Source of the DNA: Nothopassalora personata
Taxonomy: Eukaryota > Ascomycota > Dothideomycetes > Mycosphaerellales > Mycosphaerellaceae
DNA: 20,129 bases
Reading direction: 5' to 3'
NCBI GenBank assembly: GCA_033816765.1
Contig: JAVSIV010000032.1
Location: forward strand, 1-20,129
Below are positions 8,642-18,928 of the stretch, one piece after another. The position numbers and the translations under genes were made by a program. Numbering within the stretch: position 1 is the stretch's first letter; each line of letters begins with the position of its first letter. The notes beneath the pieces were generated by a model. The model saw nothing but the letters and a program-made list of their open reading frames with translations, was not told the origin of the DNA and ran no database searches.

Positions 8642-8719
8642 AGCCTAGCTTAGTCCCTTAAGCTTACTTATAACGAACGGTATCCTCTATGTATTCGCGT
8701 ATAGCTTCTTCCCTTTACG

Positions 8720-9277
8720 ATGCCTATCCACTAACGCCCTTCTAGTACTATCCGTCGCCGCCGTCTCTACGAGTTCGTTAAATCTACGGGAGAAGTTATA
8801 GTTAAGAAATGCTCCACGTGTGAAAAGCATAGTCGCGTATGTAAAGTGCACATTCGTTCCGGGAAGTGTAGTAAGTGTCTTTGTCGCGGCTAAAGGTGCG
8901 ATATAAGAGTAACTTAGTCGGAGTTTAAGAGGTTAGTAGAGGAGAAGGCTCGTCTTCGTTAGAAAATCTAGGAGTCTCGGTCCGCTTAGGAGGAGGCGAT
9001 ACGGGTTCATAAGAAGGCTCTCGAGGACCTAAAGATTGCTCGCGCGCGCGAGGAGCGCTTACGTTAGTAGATGGATCTAGTAGATCGTCGCGCCGAGGAG
9101 GCGATTTCCGTCGAGGAAAGGGAGATCGAGGAGTAGGAGCTAGAAGAGGCTTCTTTACTTCCTTCGGATATCCCTTATAAGGGTCTAGCTCTTAACTTGT
9201 CACTAGGCACATAGGGTGCTATTAAGGGTCTCGGTAACGAGTTCTAGGAGGTGCCCGAACTACTTCCCGCGGGTTAA
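8720..9277 (+). pseudogene. Antisense accessory ORF in Gypsy-B: Zn2Cys6-like cluster plus coiled coil, RIP-inactivated
   Basis: One frame runs from ATG 8720 to TAA 9275-9277 (185 codons plus stop), interrupted by eleven TAG/TAA codons and no TGA, as expected if CAG, CAA and TGG were hit by RIP. No frame change is needed. Codons 31-60 (8810-8899) spell Cys-x2-Cys-x6-Cys-x8-Cys-x2-Cys-x6-Cys, the spacing of a fungal Zn(II)2Cys6 binuclear cluster, and all six Cys codons survive. A long Glu/Arg/Lys-rich segment with regular Leu/Ile/Val (about codons 67-140) looks like a coiled coil, followed by a hydrophobic, Pro-containing tail. It resembles short hypothetical proteins I recall from fungal genome annotations. 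The gene is opposite in polarity to its host element, lying between pol and the 3' LTR. A DNA-binding or regulatory role is inference; a Gag-like nucleic-acid-binding role is also possible. Confidence 0.7.
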
Positions 9278-12200
9278 CTTATGGGTCTTTGTTTTTTCTT
9301 ATAGTATTCTCGGATCTTTTATTAACAGTTTTATAGGTTCTTTTCTAGTTCCTAGGTATTTTCTAATTCGTCGTATCCTTCCCATTTAATAAGGTATCGC
9401 TAACCTTTCTTATCTAGGATTCTTTTAACTTTAAATTCGTTTTCTGCTTCCGGCTCGAAATGGAAGCTTTTCTAGTAAGGTGTTTCGGCGTCCGCGGGTT
9501 CTAACTTAGAGATATAGAAGACTAGGTGGATTTTTGCGTCTAGTGGTAGTCGTAGTCGATAGTTAACTAGTCCTACGACTTTATCGATTAAAAATGATCC
9601 GACCTTAACGTAATCTAGTTTCTTGGTCTATCTTCTTATTCTTAAGTTTTTTATAAGGAGATAGACCTTATCCCCCTCTTTTAGTAGAGGTGCTATTTTT
9701 CTCGTGTCCTACCGTTATCGAGACAGTTTTTGTTATGTATCTTCGATCGCCTTACGTGTTTCTTTATGCACTTCCTTAAGAGTATCCGTCGTCACGATCG
9801 CTCTTTCGGCTTATAGGTAGGATCTAGGTGTTCCGAATAGGTTAGGATCTTTACTAAAGTTCGTATAAAATAGTGTCGTTAAAGTTGTCTCCGATTTATG
9901 GTTGTTTAGTACGATCTACGCTATTGGTAGTAATGAAACCTAGTTGTTTTGTGCATAATTGATGTAGTATCGTAGGTATTGTTCTAGCGTTTAATTTATC
10001 CTCTCGGTTTATCCGTCCGTTTCTAGATGATATGCCGTTAATAGCTTATGTTTAATTCCGATCGTTCCTATAAGCGTTCTCTAGTAATTCGATGTAAATA
10101 ACTTATCTCTATCCGTTATGAACGCTTAAGGGAATCCGTAGTATCGGATAAGTCTATCTAGTACGAGGTATCCGAGCTACTCTACATTGTATGTTTCTAA
10201 TGTAGGAATGAAGTGTGCGTATTTCGTAAGTCTATTAACTATAACTAGTATTATGTCGTATAGTTGTTTCGTAACTTAATCTTTTAACGGTAGGAGTTTC
10301 GTAATAAAGTCTATTATAACCTCGTCCTATGGTTTCATCGGTAGTGTCCTAAACTGTAGGTGACTATATTTTGCATGTCTCGTAGCCTTGTTTCGTTAAT
10401 AGTGCACGCATTACTTAATGTAGCGTAGTACCTTTTGCCTCATTTATAGGAATGAGAAGCTACGTTATATTAGGTCTATTGTTTTCGAAGTTCTAGGGTA
10501 CCTATATATTAGTCCGTCGTGATGTTATCGTATATATTCTTCTTCTCGGTCCTTAGGTACTTAGTATTTTCCTTACGATATAGGGAATTGTTCGTCCTTA
10601 TCGCCTAGTATCCGTACGATGTTATTAAATTCTCTCGTGTTTATACTAAGACTTCCGTCGAGGTTTGTCTTTAATATCTTATGTTACACTAGTTCTTTTC
10701 CTTCTATGTAGTCGCTTCTTCGGCTTAGCGCGTTGGCGCGGCCATTCTCTTGTCCTAGAGTATATTTAATTTCGAACTTATACTGTCCTAGTAGCTCCGA
10801 CTAGCGGGCTTGCCTTCGGGTAAGTTCTTTCGTCGTCGTGAAGTACGTGAGATTCTTATAGTTAGAAAGAATCGTTAACTTCGGTAGGCCCTCGATATAT
10901 ACTCTCTAATGTTACATAGCAGTAACAATAGCTAGAAGCTCTTTATTATGGATGTCGTAGTTCTATTCCGCTATAGTCATTTTCCGGGAGTAATAGGCTA
11001 CTAGGTGTCTCTACCCGTCGTGTGTCTATGTTAGACACGCGCCTATTACTATATTAGACGCATCGGTCTCGATGTGGACTTCCTTGCTACTATTAAATAG
11101 TCGAAGCGTAGGGGCTAAAGCGTATTGTTCCTTAAGTTTCTTAAATGCTTTAATCTATTCCTTTCTCTATTTCTAAGTAACATCTTTCCTCGTAAGCATC
11201 GTTATTAGTACTACTGTCTTTACGTAGTCCTTAATGAATTTCCGGTTATAGTTCGCTAGTCTAAGGAATAATTATACGTCCTTAACTGTTTTCGGTTCTA
11301 GCTATTCTCTAATTAACTATGTCTTCGTAGGGTCGATTGTTATCCCTATAGTGCTAATAATAAAACCTAAGAATTTAACTTCTTTCTTATAGAATTCGCA
11401 TTTCTCGGGTGCTGTCTTAAATCCTAATTGTGTAAGTCGTTCGAAGACGTCCTAGACTTGTCTTATGTGTTCCTATAGGGATCCTTTCGTGTAGACTAGT
11501 ATGTCGTCCATGTACGCGATAACGTATACGTCGAGTAGGTCTCTAAGTGTCTCGTTAATAAGGTCCTAACAGGATGCGGGTACGTTAGTCAATCCTATTA
11601 GCATAACTAAGAACTCGTAAAGTCCGTATCTTATCCTAAAAGCGGTCTTCCATTCTTCTCCTTCTACTATTCGTATAGCGTAGAAGGCATCTCGTAGGTT
11701 AATCTTCGTATACTAGTCCGATCCGGTTAATCTATCTTATGCTTCTTCGATGTTAGGTAGCGGGTATCGGTTCTTAATCGTAATCTCGTTTAACTTCCTA
11801 TAGTCTTATACGAGTCGTAACTTCCCGTTTACTTTTAGAACGAACATGTATAGAGTTCCTACACTTAAGGTAGATCTTCTTATCTATCCTTTAGCTAGCT
11901 TCTCCTTTAGCTATTCTCGTAGGGTCTATAGCTCTTTCTTAGACATTTAATATAGGGGTCCCTATAGAGGCTCTTTCCCTAGCTAAATGTTAATCTTATA
12001 ATCCTATAGGCGGTACTTAGGTAAGGCGGTTTTGCCTCTCTCCTCTTTAAAGAGTCGCGACCACTTACAATACTCCTTAGGAATACTTAACTCTAAGATG
12101 TTAGTATTCTTCGATAGTGCGTTACTTCTATCTATAAGGGGCAGCCTAGTAGCTAACCCTTATATGTAGCCTTACATATAACATGCGGTCGCGACCGGCT

Positions 12201-12333
12201 ACTAAGCCGTACGTAACACGTATACATACACCTTACGACGCGCGTTGCGTCTTAAATAAAAGGTAAGAATTAGTTCATCTACGACTAGTAGGTCGTGGGC
12301 GTGCTATACATTGCGACATCCCTTAACAGTTCT
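9274..12333 (-). pseudogene. Gypsy-B pol remnant (protease-proximal, RT, RNase H, integrase, chromodomain)
   Basis: Every domain checked is in the same minus-strand frame over about 3 kb, broken by TAG/TAA only. RT fingers start near 12070 and the NRYPLPNI region is at about 11740-11780. The catalytic Tyr-Met-Asp-Asp is intact at 11514-11503. RNase H ETDAS is intact at about 11070-11056. The integrase catalytic region holds TDRDK near 10105 and an ETDG*TER motif near 10020, where the stop replaces Gln. A typical C-terminal domain follows. The chromodomain has KWEGYDE at about 9387-9367, then a tryptophan position turned into a stop (9354-9352). The frame ends at a TAA (9276-9274) that touches the stop of the convergent accessory ORF. 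Upstream of 12180 the frame continues, with fading similarity, to about 12333; I could not pin down a protease active site. The catalytic residues survive but the frame is destroyed. Confidence 0.82.
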
Positions 12334-12365
12334 AATTCTTCTCTTCGTTATAATCTATATATGCT
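12190..12365. other. Junction zone between Gypsy-B and Gypsy-C, no LTR visible
   Basis: The minus-strand pol frame of Gypsy-B fades here, and the plus-strand gag of Gypsy-C seems to start at the right edge. The expected 5' LTRs of both elements are absent: I find no copy of the Gypsy-B LTR ends and no new TG...CA unit. A deletion or recombination between the two elements is the simplest reading. The exact breakpoint cannot be fixed by eye. Confidence 0.45.
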
Positions 12366-13703
12366 ATAGAGTCCGAACGTAACGATAGTAGCGCTACGCC
12401 TACGGCGCCCCTAAGCCCTAGGGCCTAGCAATAAGCGAGGCGCGTAGCCTTAGTCGTAAGGAGGGATGCCCTTCGGGCAGAGGTTAAGGAGAAGGGGATA
12501 TAGAGGGAGATTAAAGAGTTAGAGATCTTACGGGACGTAAGCGTGCCGCCGGCGGACCCTTAGGGCGAATCCGGCAGAGAACTATCCCCTACTCCGCCTC
12601 CCCCTCCTCTATCTATAGTAACTGACGATAATATCGTAGCTCGAGGCGCGGTCGCATCGTATACGACACGTTTACGTCTTAAAGAACCTACGCCTTTTAG
12701 AGGGGACTCGATTAAGAAAGCACGGGTATTCCTAAGGGAGCTCTCTCTTATCTTTACCCTCTTAGGCGGCACGTATGCGACGAACGAGTTAAAGGTCCTA
12801 TATAGGGTTATGTACCTAAGCGGAGAGGTAAGTAAGCGATAGTACGCTAACTATAGCGTCCTTAACCTTAAAGGGTATATATACTAGGACTTTAAGGAGT
12901 TCTGTCGAGACGTATACGGTAACCCTATAAACCGCGTACTTAACGTAATGTTAGAGTATAAGGCGGTAAAATAGAAGGATAACTAGATAGTACGTTAGTT
13001 TACGACTAAGCTAGATGTTATAAAGGATTAGTTAGGGGACTATACGGAGGCGTAACGTATACGGTACCTACTAGCGAAGCTTACGCCTCGCTTACGGTCC
13101 GCTATCGTTAGCTACTATAATATCCCTACGACTAGAGGAGACCTAGTAGTCCTAGCCTCGCGTATCGAAAGCACCGAGCGCCGAGGTAGTAGCGGAGGGT
13201 ACGACCGCGAGTAGTATATACGTCGTAAGCGTAAAGCTAAGGGCGTATATAAGCGGGCCGATCGCCTAAAGTAATAGAAGTAGAGTTAAGTACCGGGCGC
13301 CTCGGGTACGAGTTAGTAGCGAGACGCCGGTAGCTCGTCTTTAACTAGCTAGAAGTCGAAAGTAGAGTACTACGGCTACGGTAGGAAGGGTTACTATAAG
13401 ACGGAGTGCCGGAATAGACACCTATGGAAAGACTGCGACGCGTGAGCGGTTCGTAGGTTAGAAACTGTCGAGGCTTTAACTAAGAAGGGTAGCGACTAGG
13501 GAAAAGGTAGAGGACTAGAAGTGGGTCGCTCCTAAGTCTAAGTTTTCCTAAAGTCGACCCTTTAAGGTAAGTGGATGTGTGTCTAGCGCGTCACTTACGA
13601 CTAGGGAAAAGGTAGAGGACTAGAAGTAGGTCGCTCCTAAGTCCGAGTTTTCCTAAAGTCGACCCTTTAAGGCGAGTAGATGCGAGTCCAGCGCGTTACT
13701 TAC
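12366..13703 (+). pseudogene. Gypsy-C gag remnant
   Basis: The frame starts at an ATA at 12366 that I infer was ATG, since TG to TA is a RIP change; there is no in-frame ATG in front of the recognisable protein. A charged, coiled-coil-like N-terminus (about 12420-12540) and a proline-rich run (about 12585-12606) come first. The capsid-like region follows, with LKEPTPFRGD near 12680. A zinc knuckle lies at about 13370-13415, where two Cys codons read TAC and the His codon reads TAC (Tyr), leaving only the last Cys. Stops are TAG or TAA, plus one TGA at 13444 just after the knuckle. The frame runs on through a 105-bp tandem duplication (13494-13703). The protease lies in the -1 frame beyond. 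A 70-codon minus-strand frame at 12560-12772 is a shadow. Confidence 0.75.
13494..13703. repeat. 105-bp tandem duplication in Gypsy-C
   Basis: Units at 13494-13598 and 13599-13703 both start GACTAGGGAAAAGG and are nearly identical for their first 80 bases, diverging slightly near the ends. The period is 35 codons exactly, so the duplication keeps the gag frame. The differences (for example GTGGG against GTAGG) include RIP-type changes, so the duplication predates at least part of the mutation. Confidence 0.9.
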
Positions 13704-13705
13704 GA

Positions 13706-14459
13706 GGCGTAGTCGAGACTCGTAAGGGCTTTCGCGAGGCTACGTTTCTCCTAGATAACTATACGGATCTTAGCCTAGTGTCGTATAAGTATATACTCCG
13801 ACATTAAATGCAACCTATTAATAGGGTAAGGCTACTAAAGTTAGAGTCGTATGCGTATAACCTAGGGTATTGCTACGGCGCCTTTACGGTTCGGCTACGA
13901 CTCGCTAATAACGCGGGAGTAGAGCGCGTAAGTGACGCTATCTACTACGCAGTACCTATAGGTAGGCCATTAGTAATTTTAGGTAGACCCTAGCGGTATC
14001 GTAATCGGATAGTGAAGGCCGATAAGGATAACTAGTAGTACTACGGTATAGAGACGCCTACGATTTAGTAGCGTAACGCACGCGAGTTCCTTAAGGATCT
14101 CGAGAGCTTAAAGTAGGTTTATACGATAAGTGTTCGGGCTATTACTATAGTAGTACCCGAAGGAGAGGGCCCCTCGTAGCCTAAAGAATTTATAGACTTC
14201 CGAGATGTATACGTACCTAATAAGTAGGCGAAGCGTAAGATACCCGACGGGGTTAAGCAGCGATTAATCTCGTTAAAGGAAAGAAACCCCCTTTTAAGCC
14301 GCTGTACTACTAGTCCTTAACTGAGCTAGAGGCCTTAAAGGAGTACCTTACGTAAGCAATAGAGAAGGGGTAGATTAGGCGATCCGTAAGCGAGGCGGGT
14401 GCGCCTATCTTGTTCGTACTAAAGAAAGACGGTACCCTTAGGCTCTATATAGACTATAG
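13706..14459 (+). pseudogene. Gypsy-C pol remnant (protease and start of RT)
   Basis: In the -1 frame relative to gag, a retropepsin-like region has LLD at about 13748-13756, where the Asp codon GAT survives but the motif's Gly position reads TAT (Tyr). It ends with the conserved LGRP near 13980, followed by a stop at the Trp position. The linker and RT start follow. At about 14259 the frame must drop one base: before it the frame reads DGVK, after it INLVKGKKPPFKPLY, consistent with a single-base deletion. RT can be followed through [16 protein letters not shown] to the DYR motif, where the Gypsy-A LTR interrupts it at 14460. An open stretch from 13808 to 13993 is only a piece of the protease that happens to lack stops. 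Confidence 0.75.
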
Positions 14460-14652
14460 TGTCACAAGCAGGTGCAAGCACGTGGTCGGATAAGGTACAA
14501 GTCGAATAGATAGCTATCTAAGAGAGGCGCGGAGAGCGCGAGATACTTAAGGGAGCGCCAAGCCGATTAGTCAGCGGCTTAGTCAGCGGCGCGCTTGTGG
14601 TGCCCACGCACGTGCGCGCGGATCGAGGTGAATGGGCGCCGGTACGGTGACA
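14460..14652 (-). repeat. 3' LTR of Gypsy-A, right copy (193 bp)
   Basis: The plus strand reads TGTCACAAGC at 14460 and CGGTGACA ending at 14652. It has the same length, terminal inversion, 12-bp tandem duplication and 14-bp palindrome (14507-14520) as the left copy. It joins directly to the interrupted RT of Gypsy-C. Confidence 0.92.
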
Positions 14653-17600
14653 CTACCCCCCCCTCTGAGAGTGCGCTCCGGAGCACTCTGTCCTCTCCTA
14701 TCCATCGTATCCATCATTGCCTTCGCGAACTTCTCGTCGTCTATCAACTCATCATCCGTCACAGTGTCGACTTCCTCGTCCTCCGCGTAACCATCTATGA
14801 CGCTACGTAACGCAGGCAGACTTTCGCGGCGACACGGCGCAGCAGCCTCAGCTACTGTCCGGACGGTGTCTTTCTCGGTGTGTGTACCCAGCTCTTCACA
14901 CAGGTACCCTGTGCCGTAGTGACTCGCGCCATCCAGGCGGCTACACACTGCGATCTGATGCGCATCAGCTTCACTGTCGTCATGACTCGCGCCAATCAGC
15001 AGATCCACTCCTGTTACTTGGTCTGTTTGTCGAGAAAGATCGTCATCGCGACGCGTATCGCTCTCTTTCTCACAAGTCCTGAGTCCAGGTCCCACCGGCA
15101 TCAGAGCCATCGCTGCTGCATTGAGTGCTGAGTCACGCGCCAGTCGCATGCCCGTGGCATCCTCATTGGCAACCCAGTCTGCAGGAGGTTGAAAACCAGG
15201 TGGTCTGGTTGCTCGAGGATGGTTATGGTGAAAGTCGGCGACAGAGGCGGCGGCTGTCTCAATGACCTGGCCCGCAGCTTCATAGGATGGTTCTAGGTAT
15301 CCAACGTACTTCACCAAGTACTCATAATATGGCTCTTTCACACCACCTCTAGGTGTTCTTCCTCTCGGCCATCTCTTCTTGCAATCCAACACCTCCTCCA
15401 CTTCCCAAAAGTCGGGCTCGGCTGGGTTGGTTTCGTGTTGTTCGTCGTCCACGATTCGTATCGGTGGAGGCGCAGGTTGTACTTGCCCTTCGACTGGAGG
15501 ATGAACCGGTGCTAGAAGGTGTGAGTGGAAGCGGTTGTCAATATTCATAGTGGGCGGCAGCTCCACTTTATAGGTGTTCCCCGGCAGCACCTCCGTGATC
15601 ACGTGCGGACCTGACCACTTCACGTCCAACTTCCTAGACGGTCTCTCCATCTCCCAGTTCTCGGTGCTCACCCATACCTCGTTACCTTCGACGTATCGTG
15701 GTGCTGGTGTACGGTTTTGGTTTGCGTATTCGGCTTGGACGGCTTGGGCGAGGGCCATTTGCTGTCGTAGGAACTCCTGCATGTCATGCATCTTTCTTGC
15801 GAACCTGTCTGCTGACTCCGCGTCGAGTCGTTGCCTGTGTGGCATAAGTGGCATTGGGAGCTCGAGGTGGAGCTCGGAAAAGCGTGGGTTACGTCCTGTG
15901 TTGGCGTAGAACGGTGATACCCCTGTTGTAGCTGATACGGCGTTGTTAGCAGTAAACTCGGCCAACGGGGCCCAATCCGGCCAGTCATCCTGAGCGTAAT
16001 TGACGAACATGCGGAGGTACTGTTCCATCACCTTGTTCGTGTTCTCCGACTGGCCGTCCGTCTCCGGGTGATATGAAGATGAGAGCTTCTGGTTGATGCC
16101 TAGGAGGGCACAGATCCTTCGCCAAAAGGCCGATACCCATTGCGTGCCGCGATCTGAGACGATGGACTTGGGAAGCCCATGTCTGCTGAACACGTACTTC
16201 AAGAACACCAAGGCACAATGTTCGGCGGTCATCGAGAGGACAGGAATGATGTGTCTTTCCTTGGTAAGGCGGCATGTGACCGTCATGATGTTCTCGTATG
16301 TTCGTCCATCCACCGCACTCTTCCCCTCCGGCAGTTTGACGACGAAGTCGACAGCAATGTCTTCCCATGCGCCGAATGGTACAGGCAACGGCTTCAACAG
16401 TCCAGGGTACTGGATGTTGGTGCTCTTGTTCGTGTGGCAAGTGCGACAAGCTCGGACGTATTTCTTGACAAAACGAGCCATGCCTGGCCAAGTATAATTG
16501 CGAGCAACGAGTTCGTAAGTCTTTTCATCTCCCATGTGGCCCGCTGCGGCATGGTCATGGAAAGCTTGCACGATGCGAGTGCGCACCGGCACTTCTCCTT
16601 CATCAAGGGCATCTTCTGACTCTGGTGGAACGAACAGGCTGTATCCGCCATAGATGTTCTTGATGTATATCATTCCCCCAACTGGCACTGCATGACGGTC
16701 GTCGATACGATGTTTTCGTAGCAGCGTGCATGGCTCATCGCGTTCCAGTTGTTGGACGGCCTCCTCTGCTTCTGGCTGCGCATACAATTCTCGGATGGCG
16801 GTGGTGAGCGGAGTCACGACGTCGTTGGCGGAGGCGCTAAGGACTCTCGTGGAGGACAGATTCAGAACCCGGTCTGGCCCAAGCAATATCTGATGTTGTT
16901 GCTGATTGCGCGGATCAGTAAGATCGCCAGGCACAGGAAGGTCCTGTGAGCGCCGTGTGAGACTGTCCGGCTTCGTGCCTTGTACGCCTGGTCGGTACAC
17001 TATCTTGAAGAAGAATTGGGACAGGAACTCGGCCCACCTAGCTTGCCTTCGGTTAAGCTGTTTCGTACTCATGAACCATTCAAGGTTCTTGTGATCAGAA
17101 TACACGAGAGTAGGCTTGTCCTCTGCAGAGTCGGGGTCTGGCAGATTCTCGTAGTCGTCAGTGCCGTACTCGTTGACGGTTAGCTCCGGGCGCCATTCTT
17201 CGAAAGCTTGTACGATCGCCAAAAGCTCCTTGTCATAGATGTCGTAATTGCACTGTTGCGGATCCATCTTCTTGGACATGTATGCGATCGGATGAAGTAC
17301 GCCATTCTCATCTCGTTGAGAAAGGACTGCTGCGGTCACGTAATCCGAGGCATCTGTTTCGAGAATCGTTTCTCTTCCTGGATAGAAGTGCTTCAGTGTA
17401 GGGGCGTCGATGAATGCCTGTTTCAGCGCGTCGAATGCTCGTTGGCACGACTCTGACCATTCCCATGGTACGTTCTTGCGCGTGAGTTTGGTCATGGGCA
17501 AACAGATCTTGCTAAAGTCTTTGATGAACCGCCGATAGAAGTTGGCAAACCCCGTGAACGACAAAATATCGGTAACGTTGGCGGGAGTAGGCCAGTTCTT

Positions 17601-18928
17601 CACGCATTCGATCTTGGCTGGATCCATTTTGATGCCTTCGTTCGTAATAATCACGCCAAGATATGTGGTCTCATGTCTGAAGAACTCGCACTTGTCGATG
17701 TCGAGCTGCAGTCCAGCAGCGTCGAGCTTTCTTAGAACCTTTAGCACATGTTGGACGTGCTCTTCCCTGGTTTTGCTGAATACAAGTGCATCATCCAGGT
17801 AGCATGATACGAAGTCATCCAAGAACTCCCTCAGAGTGTCGTTAATGAAGGATTGGAATGTTCCTGGCGCATTGCATAATCCAAAGGGCATAACCACGCA
17901 TTCGAACTGCCCATACCTAGTAGTGAATGCCGTTTTCCATTCATCCCCTGCTGCAATGCGGATACGGTTGAATGCTGCAATGACATCCAGCTTAGTGAAC
18001 CATTGCGCGCCTGCAATGCGGTCTAGCGTTTCCTGAAAGAGAGGGATTGGGTACCTGCTCTTTGTGGTCAGCGCGTTCAGTGCACGATAGTCGACACAAA
18101 CGCGGAGTCCTCCGCCTGGTTTCTTTACTATCAGAACAGGTGCTGCTGCTGGTGACACACTGCGCTGGATGAAGCCTTTTTCGAGCTGGTCATCGACCCA
18201 TTTTTTAATGACCTCGTTTTCCCGAGCGGAGAAGGAGTATGGTCTTCGAAACGGAGGGGTTTGACCGTTCTTCAGTTTGATCTCGTGGTCCACACCTGGT
18301 CTCCTTGGTGGCACCTTGTCTGCCTCCTTGCGGCTGAACAGTCTGGCCATTTCTCGGAATTCAACCGGCAGCAAAGGGGTAGGATCTTGGTCTTTGTCTT
18401 TGCCGTTCATGAATCGCTGATAGTCGTCGGCTGACACGGCAGATGCATTGAGTTGTCGCTGGGTGTAATCACCCGGGGACTTCTCCAATCTGTCCATGTT
18501 CTCCTGAGTGTTGGAGTCCACCAACATCGCAGCCGTGCCTCCTCTTACGGGCTTAGCTCGCATGCCGAATGCCTTCAGCGCACAAGCTGAGAGGGGATCG
18601 CGAGCGACTTGTTTGTCAAGGTCTTCTTTCGGATCAAACATCCACATCATATGAATTTCACAGCCTTGCCTGCGACTCATTCGCCTAAGCGCCTCTGCCG
18701 TGATGGGTTTGATATCGATCTCGGGTTCTTCTGGCATAGGCTTCGGCGCCTTCTTGGTGTGTCGAGCCGGACGCTTCAGAGTGTCAGGACCATCAGCAGG
18801 TAATGGCTTACGGGCGTGGTGTGATGCTTCCAGTTCTTCTTCAAGGTCTACTGCATGCCGCATGGCTGCCTTCGTGTTGTGTGTCTCCTGAACCACAGCT
18901 GGGACGGGTTCATCTTCATCCTCTACGT
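14583..18928 (-). pseudogene. pol: Gypsy-A right copy, pol 3' part (linker, RT, RNase H, integrase, chromodomain-like) after a frameshift
   Basis: From the deletion at 18929 onward the frame is open to the stop at 14583, with a first internal ATG at 18896 (1437 codons). Its residues equal those of the left copy, with RT, RNase H, integrase and chromodomain-like segments intact. The frame is cut off from protease and from the gag frameshift signal, so normal Gag-Pol cannot be made. It could supply no enzyme in particles unless a second frame change restores it or the deletion is a sequencing error. The G/A difference at 16770 leaves a Glu codon unchanged. Confidence 0.88.
14653..14666 (-). other. 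Polypurine tract of Gypsy-A, right copy
   Basis: A run of eight C on the plus strand (eight G on the element strand) abuts the LTR, as in the left copy. Confidence 0.85.

Larger units (their letters stand above)
8222..12333 (-). mobile_element. RIP-mutated Ty3/Gypsy chromovirus Gypsy-B (3' LTR to protease region)
   Basis: Read on the minus strand, the order is protease-proximal region, RT, RNase H, integrase, chromodomain, an antisense accessory gene, polypurine tract and 3' LTR. The right (5') end, with gag and 5' LTR, is missing; the pol frame fades at about 12300-12400, where Gypsy-C sequence begins. A candidate target duplication base set is TTAGG (8217-8221) on the left flank, with no partner visible. 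The element sits inside the Copia integrase. TA excess and CA/TG loss run through its whole length while CG remains common, so the mutation acted on CA and not on CG. Confidence 0.85.
12366..14459 (+). mobile_element. RIP-mutated, truncated Ty3/Gypsy element Gypsy-C
   Basis: Plus-strand gag with a zinc knuckle, then a protease and the first part of RT. This is a different family from Gypsy-A and Gypsy-B: its RT lead-in motifs ([21 protein letters not shown]) match neither. It is cut on the right by the Gypsy-A LTR at 14460, and its 5' LTR is missing. CA/TG are depleted and TA raised, while CG is abundant. TATAG (14455-14459) is a candidate target duplication for the Gypsy-A insertion, its partner being outside the window. 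Confidence 0.8.

Noticed and set aside
12560..12772. 70-codon minus-strand frame
   Set aside because: It lies over the Gypsy-C gag remnant, which is recognisable on the plus strand; this is a chance frame.
5988..14459. An alternative genetic code or stop-codon readthrough to explain TAG/TAA-filled but protein-like frames
   Set aside because: The same stretches show CA/TG loss outside coding positions and Asp to Asn, Cys to Tyr and His to Tyr changes. RIP explains all of this, and the flanking intact elements use normal stops.
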